Assembly (NCBI GenBank): GCA_902587095.1
Contig: CACIJY010000001.1
Location: 186,001-250,000, forward strand
Reading direction: 5' to 3'
DNA length: 64,000 bases
From: an uncultured Pelagibacteraceae bacterium
GTDB lineage: Bacteria; Pseudomonadota; Alphaproteobacteria; Pelagibacterales; Pelagibacteraceae
Under the pieces are notes generated by a model that saw nothing but the letters and a program-made list of their open reading frames with translations, did not search any database and had not been told where the DNA came from. The number at the start of each line of letters is the position of its first letter. Position 1 is the first letter of the stretch. This document shows positions 9,679 to 19,041 of the stretch, piece by piece. A program made the position numbers and the translations under genes.

Positions 9679-10830
9679 ATGAAAAAATTACTTAATTTAA
9701 TATTTTTTGTATTCATAGTTTTTATTTTTACTAGCAAGCTTTTTGCGTCTGAGGAGAAGATTAAGGTTGGTTTGTTATTACCTTTAGACGGTCAAAACCA
9801 AGAAATTGGAAAATCAGTATTGAGATCTGTAAATTTAGCAATTAACAAAATAAATGATCCAATTTTAGAAATCTACCCAAAAAATAATTTTGATAATCCT
9901 GACGATAACATAAAAGCAGCAGAGGAATTATATAACCAAGGTGTAAGAATATTCATTGGTCCTATTTTTGATAAAAATATTAAAAATTTAAAAAAATTTG
10001 GTGATGCAATTTTTATAACCTTCTCAAATAAAAATAAAGATGATCAAAAAAATTTAATTTATGCAGGTGTTAATGCAGCTTCACAGATGGCTACGATAAA
10101 AAAATTTCTTGAGGATAATGATATAAAAAAAACTATTTGCCTTATACCTGAGACTGACTTCAAAGAAGAAATAAAAAAAGGAATATCCCAGACGAAAATT
10201 AATTTAAAAAAAGTTTTTTATTACGACACAAAACCAACAGAGATTACTAAAAGAATTGAAAAAATTACGAGATATGATGTAAGAAAACAAAACTTACTTG
10301 ACGAAATAAAAAGAGTAGAAAGTTCTGATGATCCTAATAAAGAAAAAAAAATAAAAAATCTTGAGAAGAAAGATACATTAGGAAAATTAGGTTTTGACTC
10401 AGTTATAATTTCAGATTTTGATGAATCGTTAAAAAGTGTGATAACATCCCTTATTTACACAGATGTATCCACAAAAAGAGTTCATTTTATAACTCTCAAT
10501 CAATGGTTTGATAACAGTTTATTAAAAGAAGAAAGTTCACAAAATATTTATTTTCCGTCAATTAACAAAAAAAATTATGACAATTTCTCAAATTTATTTT
10601 TTAAAAAATTCAATAGCTATCCAAACCAGATATCATTTTTAAGTTATGACTTAGTTGGACTGGTTTATTATCTGACAAAAAAAAATAGTTTAGACGATAT
10701 TGGGAAAATTTTTAATCAAAAAAATGTTTTCAAAGGTAAAACGGGTATTTTTGAAATTAAAGATAAAAAAATTAGACATGTTCTTAATTTCTATAAGGTT
10801 GAAAAAGGAAAGTTTATAAAAATTTTTTAA
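9679..10830 (+). CDS. LpoA-like / periplasmic-binding-fold penicillin-binding protein activator
   Basis: Signal peptide, then KVGLLLPLDGQNQEIGKSVLRSVNLAI; adjacent to rsmI as in other proteobacteria. Confidence 0.75.
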   Translation: MKKLLNLIFFVFIVFIFTSKLFASEEKIKVGLLLPLDGQNQEIGKSVLRSVNLAINKINDPILEIYPKNNFDNPDDNIKAAEELYNQGVRIFIGPIFDKNIKNLKKFGDAIFITFSNKNKDDQKNLIYAGVNAASQMATIKKFLEDNDIKKTICLIPETDFKEEIKKGISQTKINLKKVFYYDTKPTEITKRIEKITRYDVRKQNLLDEIKRVESSDDPNKEKKIKNLEKKDTLGKLGFDSVIISDFDESLKSVITSLIYTDVSTKRVHFITLNQWFDNSLLKEESSQNIYFPSINKKNYDNFSNLFFKKFNSYPNQISFLSYDLVGLVYYLTKKNSLDDIGKIFNQKNVFKGKTGIFEIKDKKIRHVLNFYKVEKGKFIKIF

Positions 10831-11416
10831 TTTTTTGAAAAGCTTTGTATCTATGATCAATTTTGTATTTTTTTTTAGGTGAAATTTGACCAAATGTTTT
10901 CTTTGATCCGCTCGGAATAAAAATTGGATCATATCCGAAACCTTTGTTGCCAATTTTTTTATTTGATATTCTTCCCAAAATTTTTCCAATTGTTGTCTTG
11001 TATTTTCCGCTTGGCCAATAAATTGTTAATGCGCAAATAAATTTAGCATTTATTTTTCTGTTTCTCCAATTAGAAATTTTTTTATCTAATTTTTTAAATA
11101 CTTTTTTTATTGCTAAATCAAAATTATTTTTTTTTCCTCCCCAGCGTGCTGAATAAATGCCGGGTTGATTATTTAAAAGATTTATTTCCAAACCAGAGTC
11201 GTCTGACATACAAATTTGATTGGTTTTTTTGGAAAAAAAACGTGCTTTAATGAGCGAATTTTCTTTAAATGTTTTTCCATTTTCCTTTGGACTTTTTAAA
11301 TTATAATCAGATGTTGAATAAATCTTAATATTTTTTGGCAATAAAGCTTTGATTTCCCTTAATTTACCTTTGTTATTAGTGCCAATTAACAGTTGTGAAA
11401 TTTTTTTTGCTTTCAT
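10814..11416 (-). CDS. rdgB: dITP/XTP pyrophosphatase (RdgB/HAM1)
   Basis: LLIGTNNKGKLREIKALLP, SDDSGLEI, GFGYDPIFIPSG. Confidence 0.93.
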   Translation of the reverse strand: MKAKKISQLLIGTNNKGKLREIKALLPKNIKIYSTSDYNLKSPKENGKTFKENSLIKARFFSKKTNQICMSDDSGLEINLLNNQPGIYSARWGGKKNNFDLAIKKVFKKLDKKISNWRNRKINAKFICALTIYWPSGKYKTTIGKILGRISNKKIGNKGFGYDPIFIPSGSKKTFGQISPKKKYKIDHRYKAFQKIKKFL

Positions 11417-11452
11417 CTGGAAATTTTTATTTTACATACCATATAAGTAACT

Positions 11453-12043
11453 ATGGATAAAGAAAACGAAAATACTTCAGAAATAAAAAACGAAGATAAA
11501 ACAGTAAATGAAGAAAGTGATTCCAAAGAGGAACAAAAAGAGGAGTTATCTCAAGAGGACAAACTAAGAGAGATTGAGGATAAGCTAACTAGAAGTTATG
11601 CAGAATTAGAAAATCAAAGAAGAAGATATGAAAAAGAAAAAGATGAAGCCTATGATTTTGGAGGTATGGCACTTGCAAAAGAATGTTTAAATCTGACAGA
11701 CAACTTAGAAAGATCTAAATCGTCTATTATTAACGACGAAAGTCTTGAAAAAAATAACAAAGAAAAAATAATTGAGCACCTTGATATTATTTATAAAGAT
11801 ATATTATCAATTTTTAAAAAAAACCATATTGATGAAATTTCAGCTCTTGGTGAAAAATTGGATCCAAATAAGCACCAAGCTATGCTTGAAATTGAAGATG
11901 CAGAAAAAGAACAAGGTACTATTGTTCAAGAAATTCAAAAAGGATTTACGTTAAAAGGAAGGTTGCTTAGACCTTCACTCGTTGGGGTCTCAAAAAAACC
12001 CCAAAAAAATGAGGAAAAACAACAAAAAAAGGAGAAAAATTAA
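11453..12043 (+). CDS. grpE: Nucleotide exchange factor GrpE
   Basis: Coiled-coil N-terminus, LDPNKHQAMLEIEDAEKEQGTIVQEIQKGFTLKGRLLRPSLVGVS; upstream of dnaK. Confidence 0.95.
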   Translation: MDKENENTSEIKNEDKTVNEESDSKEEQKEELSQEDKLREIEDKLTRSYAELENQRRRYEKEKDEAYDFGGMALAKECLNLTDNLERSKSSIINDESLEKNNKEKIIEHLDIIYKDILSIFKKNHIDEISALGEKLDPNKHQAMLEIEDAEKEQGTIVQEIQKGFTLKGRLLRPSLVGVSKKPQKNEEKQQKKEKN

Positions 12044-12055
12044 TATTAGTTATAA

Positions 12056-12083
12056 CTTGTAGATTAAAAATTAACACTTATAT
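12056..12083 (+). promoter_or_regulatory. Putative sigma32 (heat-shock) promoter of dnaK
   Basis: CTTG (12056-12059), 17-nt spacer, CTTATAT (12077-12083), 20 nt before the dnaK ATG; fits CTTG-N17-CYTATNT. Confidence 0.6.
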
Positions 12084-12103
12084 GACCAATATAATTTAAA
12101 ATT

Positions 12104-14026
12104 ATGAGCAAAGTAATCGGAATAGATTTAGGAACAACAAACTCTTGTGTAGCAATCATGGATGGTACGCAAGCCAAGGTTTTAGAAAACGCTGAAGGTG
12201 CAAGAACTACACCATCAGTTGTTGCATTCACTGACAATGATGAAAAGTTGATTGGACAACCAGCTAAAAGACAAGCTGTAACCAATCCAGAAAATACTGT
12301 ATTTGCTGTTAAAAGATTAATTGGAAGAAATTTTGACGATCCATCAGTAAAAAAAGATATAGAAACATCTCCTTTTAAGATTGTAAATTCGGATAAAGGT
12401 GATGCATGGATTGAAGCCAAAGGTAACAAATACTCCCCATCTCAAATTTCAGCTTTTATTCTTCAAAAAATGAAAGAGACCGCTGAAAAATATTTAGGAC
12501 AAGAAGTAAAAAAAGCTGTAATTACCGTACCAGCATACTTTAATGATGCCCAAAGGCAAGCAACTAAAGATGCTGGAAAAATTGCAGGTTTAGAAGTTCT
12601 AAGAATTATTAATGAACCTACTGCAGCATCTCTTGCTTATGGTTTAGATAAAAAAACTAACAAGAAAATTGCTGTATATGATTTAGGTGGTGGAACATTT
12701 GATGTTTCAATACTTGAATTGGGCGATGGCGTATTTGAGGTTAAGTCTACAAACGGTGATACTTTTTTAGGTGGTGAAGACTTCGATAATACGATAGTTG
12801 AATATTTATTATCAGAATTTAAAAAAGATAGTGGAATAGATTTGAAATCTGATAAGCTTGCACTTCAGAGATTAAAAGAAGCAGCAGAAAAAGCTAAAAT
12901 TGAGCTTTCTTCAGCAGCACAAACTGAGATAAATCTTCCTTTTATTACAGCGGACAAAACTGGTCCTAAACACATAAATTTAAAAATGACTAGAGCAAAA
13001 TTAGAGGCCTTAGTTGAAGATTTAATTAAAAGAACAATGCCACCATGTGAAACAGCTCTTAAAGATGCTGGTCTTTCAGCAAGTGAAATTGATGAGATTG
13101 TGCTAGTTGGTGGAATGACTAGAATGCCAAAAATTATAGAAGAAGTTAAAAACTTTTTTGGCAAAGAGCCTAATAAATCTGTAAACCCTGATGAGGTAGT
13201 TGCCATGGGTGCAGCTATTCAAGCTGGTGTATTACAAGGTGATGTGAAAGATGTTTTATTATTAGACGTTACGCCTTTATCTCTTGGAATTGAAACTCTT
13301 GGAGGTGTATCAACAAAATTAATTGATAAGAACACAACAATACCAACTAAAAAAAGCCAAGTATTTTCAACAGCTGAAGATAATCAACCAGCTGTGTCTA
13401 TCAGAGTGCTTCAGGGTGAAAGAGAAATGGCATCAGATAACAAAGTTTTAGGTAATTTTGAATTAGTCGGAATTGCACCTGCACCTAGAGGAGTGCCTCA
13501 AATTGAAGTTACATTTGATATTGATGCAAACGGTATAGTTAATGTATCTGCTAAAGATAAAGGAACTGGTAAAGAACAAAAAATCCAAATTCAAGCATCA
13601 GGTGGCTTAAGTGAAGAAGAAATTAATAAAATGGTTAAAGATGCTGAAGCTAATAAAGATGCTGATAAGAAGAAAAGAGAAGCTGTTGATGCAAGAAATC
13701 AAGCTGATACTTTATTACATTCGACCGAGAAAAACTTAAAAGAACATGGAAGTAAGGTGTCTGAGGCAGATAAAAAAGCTATCGAGACTGCATGCTCAGA
13801 TTTAAGAAACTCTTTAAAAGGAACTGATGTAGAGGATCTTAAAAAGAAAACGCAAGATTTAGTTCAAGCATCTATGAAATTAGGTGAAGCTATCTATAAG
13901 TCACAACAAAGCGCTAAAACAGATGATGGTGCAAAAGACAAAAAAGAAGAAGGAAAAAAAGACGATAACGTTGTAGACGCAGACTTTGAAGAAGTAAAAG
14001 ACGAAAATAAAGAAAAAAGTGCCTAA
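12104..14026 (+). CDS. dnaK: Chaperone DnaK (Hsp70)
   Basis: [21 protein letters not shown] plus full-length Hsp70 motifs. Confidence 0.99.
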   Translation: MSKVIGIDLGTTNSCVAIMDGTQAKVLENAEGARTTPSVVAFTDNDEKLIGQPAKRQAVTNPENTVFAVKRLIGRNFDDPSVKKDIETSPFKIVNSDKGDAWIEAKGNKYSPSQISAFILQKMKETAEKYLGQEVKKAVITVPAYFNDAQRQATKDAGKIAGLEVLRIINEPTAASLAYGLDKKTNKKIAVYDLGGGTFDVSILELGDGVFEVKSTNGDTFLGGEDFDNTIVEYLLSEFKKDSGIDLKSDKLALQRLKEAAEKAKIELSSAAQTEINLPFITADKTGPKHINLKMTRAKLEALVEDLIKRTMPPCETALKDAGLSASEIDEIVLVGGMTRMPKIIEEVKNFFGKEPNKSVNPDEVVAMGAAIQAGVLQGDVKDVLLLDVTPLSLGIETLGGVSTKLIDKNTTIPTKKSQVFSTAEDNQPAVSIRVLQGEREMASDNKVLGNFELVGIAPAPRGVPQIEVTFDIDANGIVNVSAKDKGTGKEQKIQIQASGGLSEEEINKMVKDAEANKDADKKKREAVDARNQADTLLHSTEKNLKEHGSKVSEADKKAIETACSDLRNSLKGTDVEDLKKKTQDLVQASMKLGEAIYKSQQSAKTDDGAKDKKEEGKKDDNVVDADFEEVKDENKEKSA

Positions 14027-14054
14027 GAGCTAACAACTATTTGTCTAATTAGTT

Positions 14055-15179
14055 ATGGCAAAAAGAGATTACTATGATGTCTTAGGTGTAAATAAATCAG
14101 CATCAGCAGATCAAATAAAAGCAGCTTATAGAAAACTCGCTGTTAAACATCACCCAGATAAAAATAAGGGAGATAAAGCTTCTGAGGAAAAGTTTAAAGA
14201 AGCATCAGAGGCATATCATGTCTTATCAAATACAGAGAGAAAACAAAATTATGATAATTTTGGTCATGCTGCATTTGAGAATGGAGGTGGAGGAAGAGGA
14301 GGTTTCAGCAACTTTGATTTTTCTAGTCATTTCTCGGATATATTTGAGGATTTTTTTGGTGATTTCGGAGGTGGTGGAAGAAGAAGTCGGAGAGCAAATT
14401 TTAGAGGATCTGATTTAAGATATGATTTATCTATTTCGCTTGAAGAGGCTTACACAGGGAAAAAGCAAGACATAAAATTTTCAACTTCTGAAAAATGTCA
14501 AACTTGTAATGGCAGTGGATCTAAGCCAGGTACTAATGTTGGTTCATGTTCTATGTGTGGAGGTAACGGTCAAGTAAGATCAAGCCAAGGATTTTTTACT
14601 GTTCAACAAACATGTCCTCAATGTTCAGGTACAGGTGAACAAATTACAAACCCATGTGGTAGTTGTAGCGGACAAGGAAAAAAACAAGCTTCAAAAAGAT
14701 TATCAGTAACAATTCCAAAAGGTGTAGATGATGGGACCCGAATAAGATTGGCCGGAAAAGGTGAAGCCGGTTCTAGAGGTGCCTCAAGTGGTGATCTGTA
14801 TCTTTTTATTAATGTTTATTCACATGATTTATTTAAAAGAAGTGAGGAAAATTTATTTTTTGAATGCCCAATATCTATTGCAGATGCAGCACTAGGAGCA
14901 TCCATAGAAATACCAACTATCGATGGGGGAAAAGCAAAAATCAAAATTCCCTCTGGAACTCAAAGTGGTAAACAATTTCGTTTAAAAGGTAAAGGAATGC
15001 CCCTAATGAGAAGTGGTGGAGTTGGCGATTTATATGTGCAAGTAAATACAGAAGTCCCTATTAATCTTAATAAAGAACAAAAAGATCTTCTTGAAAAATT
15101 TAGAGAAATAGAAAATGAGAAGTCTAACCCGAGTATTAAAAAGTTTTTTCAAAAAGCAAAAAACTTTTGGAAAAATTAA
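14055..15179 (+). CDS. dnaJ: Chaperone DnaJ (Hsp40)
   Basis: J domain with HPD, G/F-rich region, four CxxCxGxG-type zinc repeats. Confidence 0.99.
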   Translation: MAKRDYYDVLGVNKSASADQIKAAYRKLAVKHHPDKNKGDKASEEKFKEASEAYHVLSNTERKQNYDNFGHAAFENGGGGRGGFSNFDFSSHFSDIFEDFFGDFGGGGRRSRRANFRGSDLRYDLSISLEEAYTGKKQDIKFSTSEKCQTCNGSGSKPGTNVGSCSMCGGNGQVRSSQGFFTVQQTCPQCSGTGEQITNPCGSCSGQGKKQASKRLSVTIPKGVDDGTRIRLAGKGEAGSRGASSGDLYLFINVYSHDLFKRSEENLFFECPISIADAALGASIEIPTIDGGKAKIKIPSGTQSGKQFRLKGKGMPLMRSGGVGDLYVQVNTEVPINLNKEQKDLLEKFREIENEKSNPSIKKFFQKAKNFWKN

Positions 15180-15185
15180 ATTTAA

Positions 15186-15362
15186 ATGAATTTTATGAGT
15201 CTGGAGGTAATAGTGCCAGTAATAGCCTTAATAGGCGTACTAGTGCTAGTTTTGCCTGGTTTTATTCAAACTAATTATAGCTTTAAGATCCTAATTAAGA
15301 ATTTATCAATATGGATTATAGTGATAGCTGTAATATTAATATTTATATATTTTATATTATAA
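15186..15362 (+). CDS. Small hydrophobic protein (58 aa, two predicted TM segments)
   Basis: Manual translation: MNFMSLEVIVPVIALIGVLVLVLPGFIQTNYSFKILIKNLSIWIIVIAVILIFIYFIL; 6 bp after dnaJ; not in the ORF track. Confidence 0.55.
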   Translation: MNFMSLEVIVPVIALIGVLVLVLPGFIQTNYSFKILIKNLSIWIIVIAVILIFIYFIL

Positions 15363-15369
15363 ATAATAA

Positions 15370-15549
15370 TTAATTATTTTCAGTGCAGATATCCTTGATA
15401 ACTGGAACACTTGAGCAGTCACCACATTTAGTTACTTGAACTAAACAACCACTATCAAGTAATTTTACATCAACAACTCTATCGCATTTAGAGCATACTG
15501 ATGAAATAGTTAATCCACATTTTTTACAACTAAATTTTTGTGTTTGCAT
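15370..15549 (-). CDS. Small cysteine-rich protein (59 aa, 8 Cys), zinc-ribbon-like
   Basis: Manual translation: MQTQKFSCKKCGLTISSVCSKCDRVVDVKLLDSGCLVQVTKCGDCSSVPVIKDICTENN; three CxxC motifs. Confidence 0.7.
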   Translation of the reverse strand: MQTQKFSCKKCGLTISSVCSKCDRVVDVKLLDSGCLVQVTKCGDCSSVPVIKDICTENN

Positions 15550-15595
15550 AAGTAAAAGATAGGAAATTAAAAATATTATTCAAGAAATAACGTAT

Positions 15596-15615
15596 AATAT
15601 TGATTATCATTATCA
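15596..15615. promoter_or_regulatory. Putative Fur box A
   Basis: AATATTGATTATCATTATC is 16/19 to GATAATGATAATCATTATC; core TGATTATCATTATCA at 15601-15615. Confidence 0.7.
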
Positions 15616-15655
15616 CAAAAAAACCAATTAAAAACATCTCTTTAAAAAAATCTTT

Positions 15656-15675
15656 ATGAATGATAATCATTATCA
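15656..15675. promoter_or_regulatory. Putative Fur box B
   Basis: ATGAATGATAATCATTATC is 16/19 to the Fur consensus; core TGATAATCATTATCA at 15661-15675. Confidence 0.75.
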
Positions 15676-15688
15676 ACAAAATCTTTAT

Positions 15689-16462
15689 ATGAAAATAAAT
15701 TTAACTATTACAGGCTGTATGGGAAGGATGGGGAAACAACTTATTAAGTCCTCAAATAAAAATAAAAACTTTAAAATAGTTTCACTTACTGAAAACTATA
15801 AAATTAATAGAAAAATAAATAATATTTTACCTGAATTTAATAATGTTAATTCTTTCAAAAAAACTAATATCATTATAGATTTTACAGTTCCTAAATGTAC
15901 TCTAGAAGTGCTTAAAATTGCTTCCAAACTAAAAAAAAGAGTTGTTATAGGCACTACTGGCTTTACTAAAAACCAGGAAAATTTAATAAAAAAATATTCT
16001 AAAGAAATACCGATACTAAAAGCTGGAAATATGAGCTTAGGGATTAATTTATTGATGTATTTAACAGAAATTACCTCCAAATCTCTTGGAAATAATTTCT
16101 TAAGTAAGGTTTTTGAAATTCACCACAAACACAAAAAAGATCACCCGTCTGGCACGGCATTGATGCTTGGAAAAGGAATAGCTATTGGAAAAAATAAAGA
16201 TTTGAATAAATTGATCGGAGAAAAATATCTAAATAAAAAATCTTTTCCTTATGGAAAAAAAATAAATTTTAATTCGATGAGAAAAGGTGAAGTAGTTGGT
16301 GAACATGAGGTAAAATTTTCTAGCGGCAAAGAAATTATAACTTTAAATCATGAAGCATTTGATAGAGCTTTATACTCTGAAGGCGCTCTAACTGCCGCAA
16401 AATGGTTGATGAAAAAGAAACCGGGCCTTTACTCAATGAGAGATGTATTGAACTTTAAATGA
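15689..16462 (+). CDS. dapB: 4-hydroxy-tetrahydrodipicolinate reductase
   Basis: MKINLTITGCMGRMGKQL, FEIHHKHKKDHPSGTAL; start moved from 15656 because the extension MNDNHYQQNLY overlays Fur box B. Confidence 0.95.
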   Translation: MKINLTITGCMGRMGKQLIKSSNKNKNFKIVSLTENYKINRKINNILPEFNNVNSFKKTNIIIDFTVPKCTLEVLKIASKLKKRVVIGTTGFTKNQENLIKKYSKEIPILKAGNMSLGINLLMYLTEITSKSLGNNFLSKVFEIHHKHKKDHPSGTALMLGKGIAIGKNKDLNKLIGEKYLNKKSFPYGKKINFNSMRKGEVVGEHEVKFSSGKEIITLNHEAFDRALYSEGALTAAKWLMKKKPGLYSMRDVLNFK

Positions 16463-17127
16463 GTTCAAAAAATGCTGATAAAATTAAAAGAGCTAAGATA
16501 GTATTAAAAATACTTAATAAAATATATCCAAACATTAATGTTCCACTTGAAAGTAGGAATATATTCACTTTATTAATTTCTGTACTTTTGTCTGCACAAT
16601 GTACAGACGTAAATGTTAATAATGTAACAAAAGATATTTACCCGAAATATTATAAACCAATTCATTTTGTAAGGCTTGGTAGAAAAAGAATTGAGAGGTT
16701 AATAAGGAAAATAGGTATATTTAGAATTAAAGCCAAAAGTATTTATTACTTATCTAAAACGTTAGTAGAGAAATATAATAGTAAAGTTCCAAGTACCTTC
16801 GATCAATTAGAGGAACTTCCAGGGGTTGGCCATAAAACAGCAAGTGTTGTTATGTCTCAAGGTTTCGGATACCCTGCTTTCCCAGTTGATACTCATATTC
16901 ATAGGCTTGCTCAAAGGTGGGGTTTAACTAATGGAAAGAATGTTGTGCAAACTGAAGAAGATTTAAAGAGTTTATTTCCAAAAAAATATTGGAACAAACT
17001 TCATTTGCAGATTATTTTTTATGGTCGAGAATATTGTAAAGCTCGCGATTGTTACGGTATTTCTTGTAAAATTTGTACGAGTTGCTATCCTAATAGAAAA
17101 AAACCAATTAAAACTAAAAAGGCTTAG
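16459..17127 (+). CDS. nth: Endonuclease III
   Basis: LLSAQCTDVNVNNVT, LPGVGHKTASVV, FPVDTHIHRLAQRWGL, C-terminal Fe-S cysteines. Confidence 0.96.
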   Translation: MSSKNADKIKRAKIVLKILNKIYPNINVPLESRNIFTLLISVLLSAQCTDVNVNNVTKDIYPKYYKPIHFVRLGRKRIERLIRKIGIFRIKAKSIYYLSKTLVEKYNSKVPSTFDQLEELPGVGHKTASVVMSQGFGYPAFPVDTHIHRLAQRWGLTNGKNVVQTEEDLKSLFPKKYWNKLHLQIIFYGREYCKARDCYGISCKICTSCYPNRKKPIKTKKA

Positions 17128-17128
17128 C

Positions 17129-18058
17129 ATGAAAATATTAGGCATAGGTAATGCAATTGTAGATGTAATTTGCAAAGTTGAAGATGATTTTATAGAAAAA
17201 AATGGTCTTACTAAAAGTACAATGAAACTTATTTTTGATGAAAAAGAATTTAAGCAACTATTATCTAATTTAAAAATTGAAAAAACTGTTTCGGGTGGAT
17301 CTGTTGCAAATTCGATTGTTGGTCTTTCTCAACTTAAAAACAAAGTTGGTTTTATTGGTAAAGTGAGTGATGATGACTTAGGTGGAAAATATGAAGAAGG
17401 ACTTAAACAAGAAAATGTTCAATATTTTTACGCGAAAAAAAGGGAAGAATTGCCAACAGGAACTTGTTTAATTTTAGTAACACCAGACTCAGAGAGAACA
17501 ATGTGTACTTTTCTTGGAACAGCAGGTAAAATTAACGAGAGTGATGTAGATACAAGTGCCATAAAACAAAGTGAGATTATTCTCCTGGAAGGATATTTAT
17601 GGGACGAGGGAGATCCTAAAAAAGCTTTTGATAAAGCTATAACTAATGCAAATAAGGTAGCAATGTCTTTATCAGATCAATTTTGTGTTGATAGACATAA
17701 GCCTAATTTTTTAAATTTAGTTAAAAATAAATTAGATATAACATTTGCTAATGAACAAGAAATTATGTCTTTAATTGATGCTAAAAACTTTGATGAGGTA
17801 ATTAATTTTGGAAAAGGTCTTAACAAATTATTGGTTATCACTAGAGGTGAAAAAGGTGCAATCTCAATTAATGGCGATGAAGTTACAGAGTGTGGTATTC
17901 AAAAAAATCTTAAAATTGTTGATCTAACTGGTGCTGGAGATCTATTCGCTGCAGGATTTTTACATGGTCATGTAAACGGTCTGTCTCAGAAAGAATGCTT
18001 AGAAAAAGGCACTGAAATGTCCTCTAAAGTTATTCAACAAATTGGTGCAAGAATTTAA
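17129..18058 (+). CDS. PfkB-family carbohydrate kinase (adenosine kinase-like)
   Basis: MKILGIGNAIVDVICKVED, SGGSVANSIVGLSQL, DLTGAGDLFAAGFLHG; start moved from 17021. Confidence 0.88.
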   Translation: MKILGIGNAIVDVICKVEDDFIEKNGLTKSTMKLIFDEKEFKQLLSNLKIEKTVSGGSVANSIVGLSQLKNKVGFIGKVSDDDLGGKYEEGLKQENVQYFYAKKREELPTGTCLILVTPDSERTMCTFLGTAGKINESDVDTSAIKQSEIILLEGYLWDEGDPKKAFDKAITNANKVAMSLSDQFCVDRHKPNFLNLVKNKLDITFANEQEIMSLIDAKNFDEVINFGKGLNKLLVITRGEKGAISINGDEVTECGIQKNLKIVDLTGAGDLFAAGFLHGHVNGLSQKECLEKGTEMSSKVIQQIGARI

Positions 18059-18070
18059 GAATTTTTCTTA

Positions 18071-19039
18071 ATGATTAATTTTGCTGTAATAGGATCAGGA
18101 ATATCAGGTGCTACTATATCTAATAAATTAAATAAAAAATATTCTATTAAAGTTTTTGAAAAAGCCAAAGGAGTTGGTGGGAGAAGTTCTTTTAAAAGAT
18201 TTAAAGGTAAGATAGGTTTTGATCATGGTCTTCAATATCTATCACCAAGGTCTAAAGAGTTTAAATCTTTTACTAATAAACTTCTTAAAAAAAGAGTTAT
18301 TAAGCTTTGGAAAGGCAATCATGAATTTTTAAATGAAAGAGTAAAAAAAAACAAAAAACACGTCAAATTAATAGGAGTAAGAGGGAACAATGATATTAGT
18401 AAATATTTATTAAAAAGTATAAATTGTAAATTCCAATCAGAATTATCAGAGATTAAAAGACAAAAAAATTGTTGGTTTCTTAAATTCAAAGATAAAACAA
18501 GTACTCATGCAAAAAACTTAATTATTACAGCTCCATTTCCACAAGTGAAAAAACTAGCATCAAAATTTGTGAAAACAAAACTTTTCAGAAATAAAGTTAA
18601 AATGAATTCGAGTCTGACTGTGTTATTGATGACTAATAAAACTAATAGCAATGTCAGTAGTTTTTTTACTAACGATGATATTTTAGGTTGGGTTTCAAAT
18701 GAAAATTCAAAGAAAAGGTTTCAATACAATAAAGATTTATGGGTCCTTCAAAGCACTTATGAATATGGAAAAAAACATACTGATAATTATAGAAATAAAA
18801 AAAAGTTTTACACAAACGTGTTGATCAATAAATTTAAAAAACTAACTAAAGTAAAAATAAAAAAAATATATTTCACACATATTCACGGTTGGAAATATTC
18901 ATCAAATTCAAAACCTTTGAAAATCTTAAGTTATTGGGATAAAAAAATAGGCTTAGGAATTTGTGCAGATTGGTTTGGCGGACCAAGGTTAGAGAACGGA
19001 TGGTTGAGTGCAAATGATCTATATAATAAAATTAAGTAA
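18071..19039 (+). CDS. FAD-dependent oxidoreductase (renalase/amine oxidase-like)
   Basis: FAVIGSGISGATISNKLNKKYSIKVFEKAKGVGGRSS Rossmann motif. Confidence 0.8.
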   Translation: MINFAVIGSGISGATISNKLNKKYSIKVFEKAKGVGGRSSFKRFKGKIGFDHGLQYLSPRSKEFKSFTNKLLKKRVIKLWKGNHEFLNERVKKNKKHVKLIGVRGNNDISKYLLKSINCKFQSELSEIKRQKNCWFLKFKDKTSTHAKNLIITAPFPQVKKLASKFVKTKLFRNKVKMNSSLTVLLMTNKTNSNVSSFFTNDDILGWVSNENSKKRFQYNKDLWVLQSTYEYGKKHTDNYRNKKKFYTNVLINKFKKLTKVKIKKIYFTHIHGWKYSSNSKPLKILSYWDKKIGLGICADWFGGPRLENGWLSANDLYNKIK

Positions 19040-19041
19040 TT

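Noticed and set aside
10690-10989. 99-aa minus-strand ORF overlapping the LpoA-like gene and rdgB
   Set aside because: Alternative frame over two supported genes; composition-driven.
12064-12429. 121-aa minus-strand ORF opposite dnaK, and similar at 12865-13206
   Set aside because: Shadow ORFs antisense to the highly conserved dnaK; no family resemblance.
13046-13054. parS-like half-site GTGAAACA in dnaK
   Set aside because: Only one half of the palindrome is present.
14218-14418. 66-aa plus-strand ORF inside dnaJ
   Set aside because: Out-of-frame reading of the Gly-rich dnaJ region.
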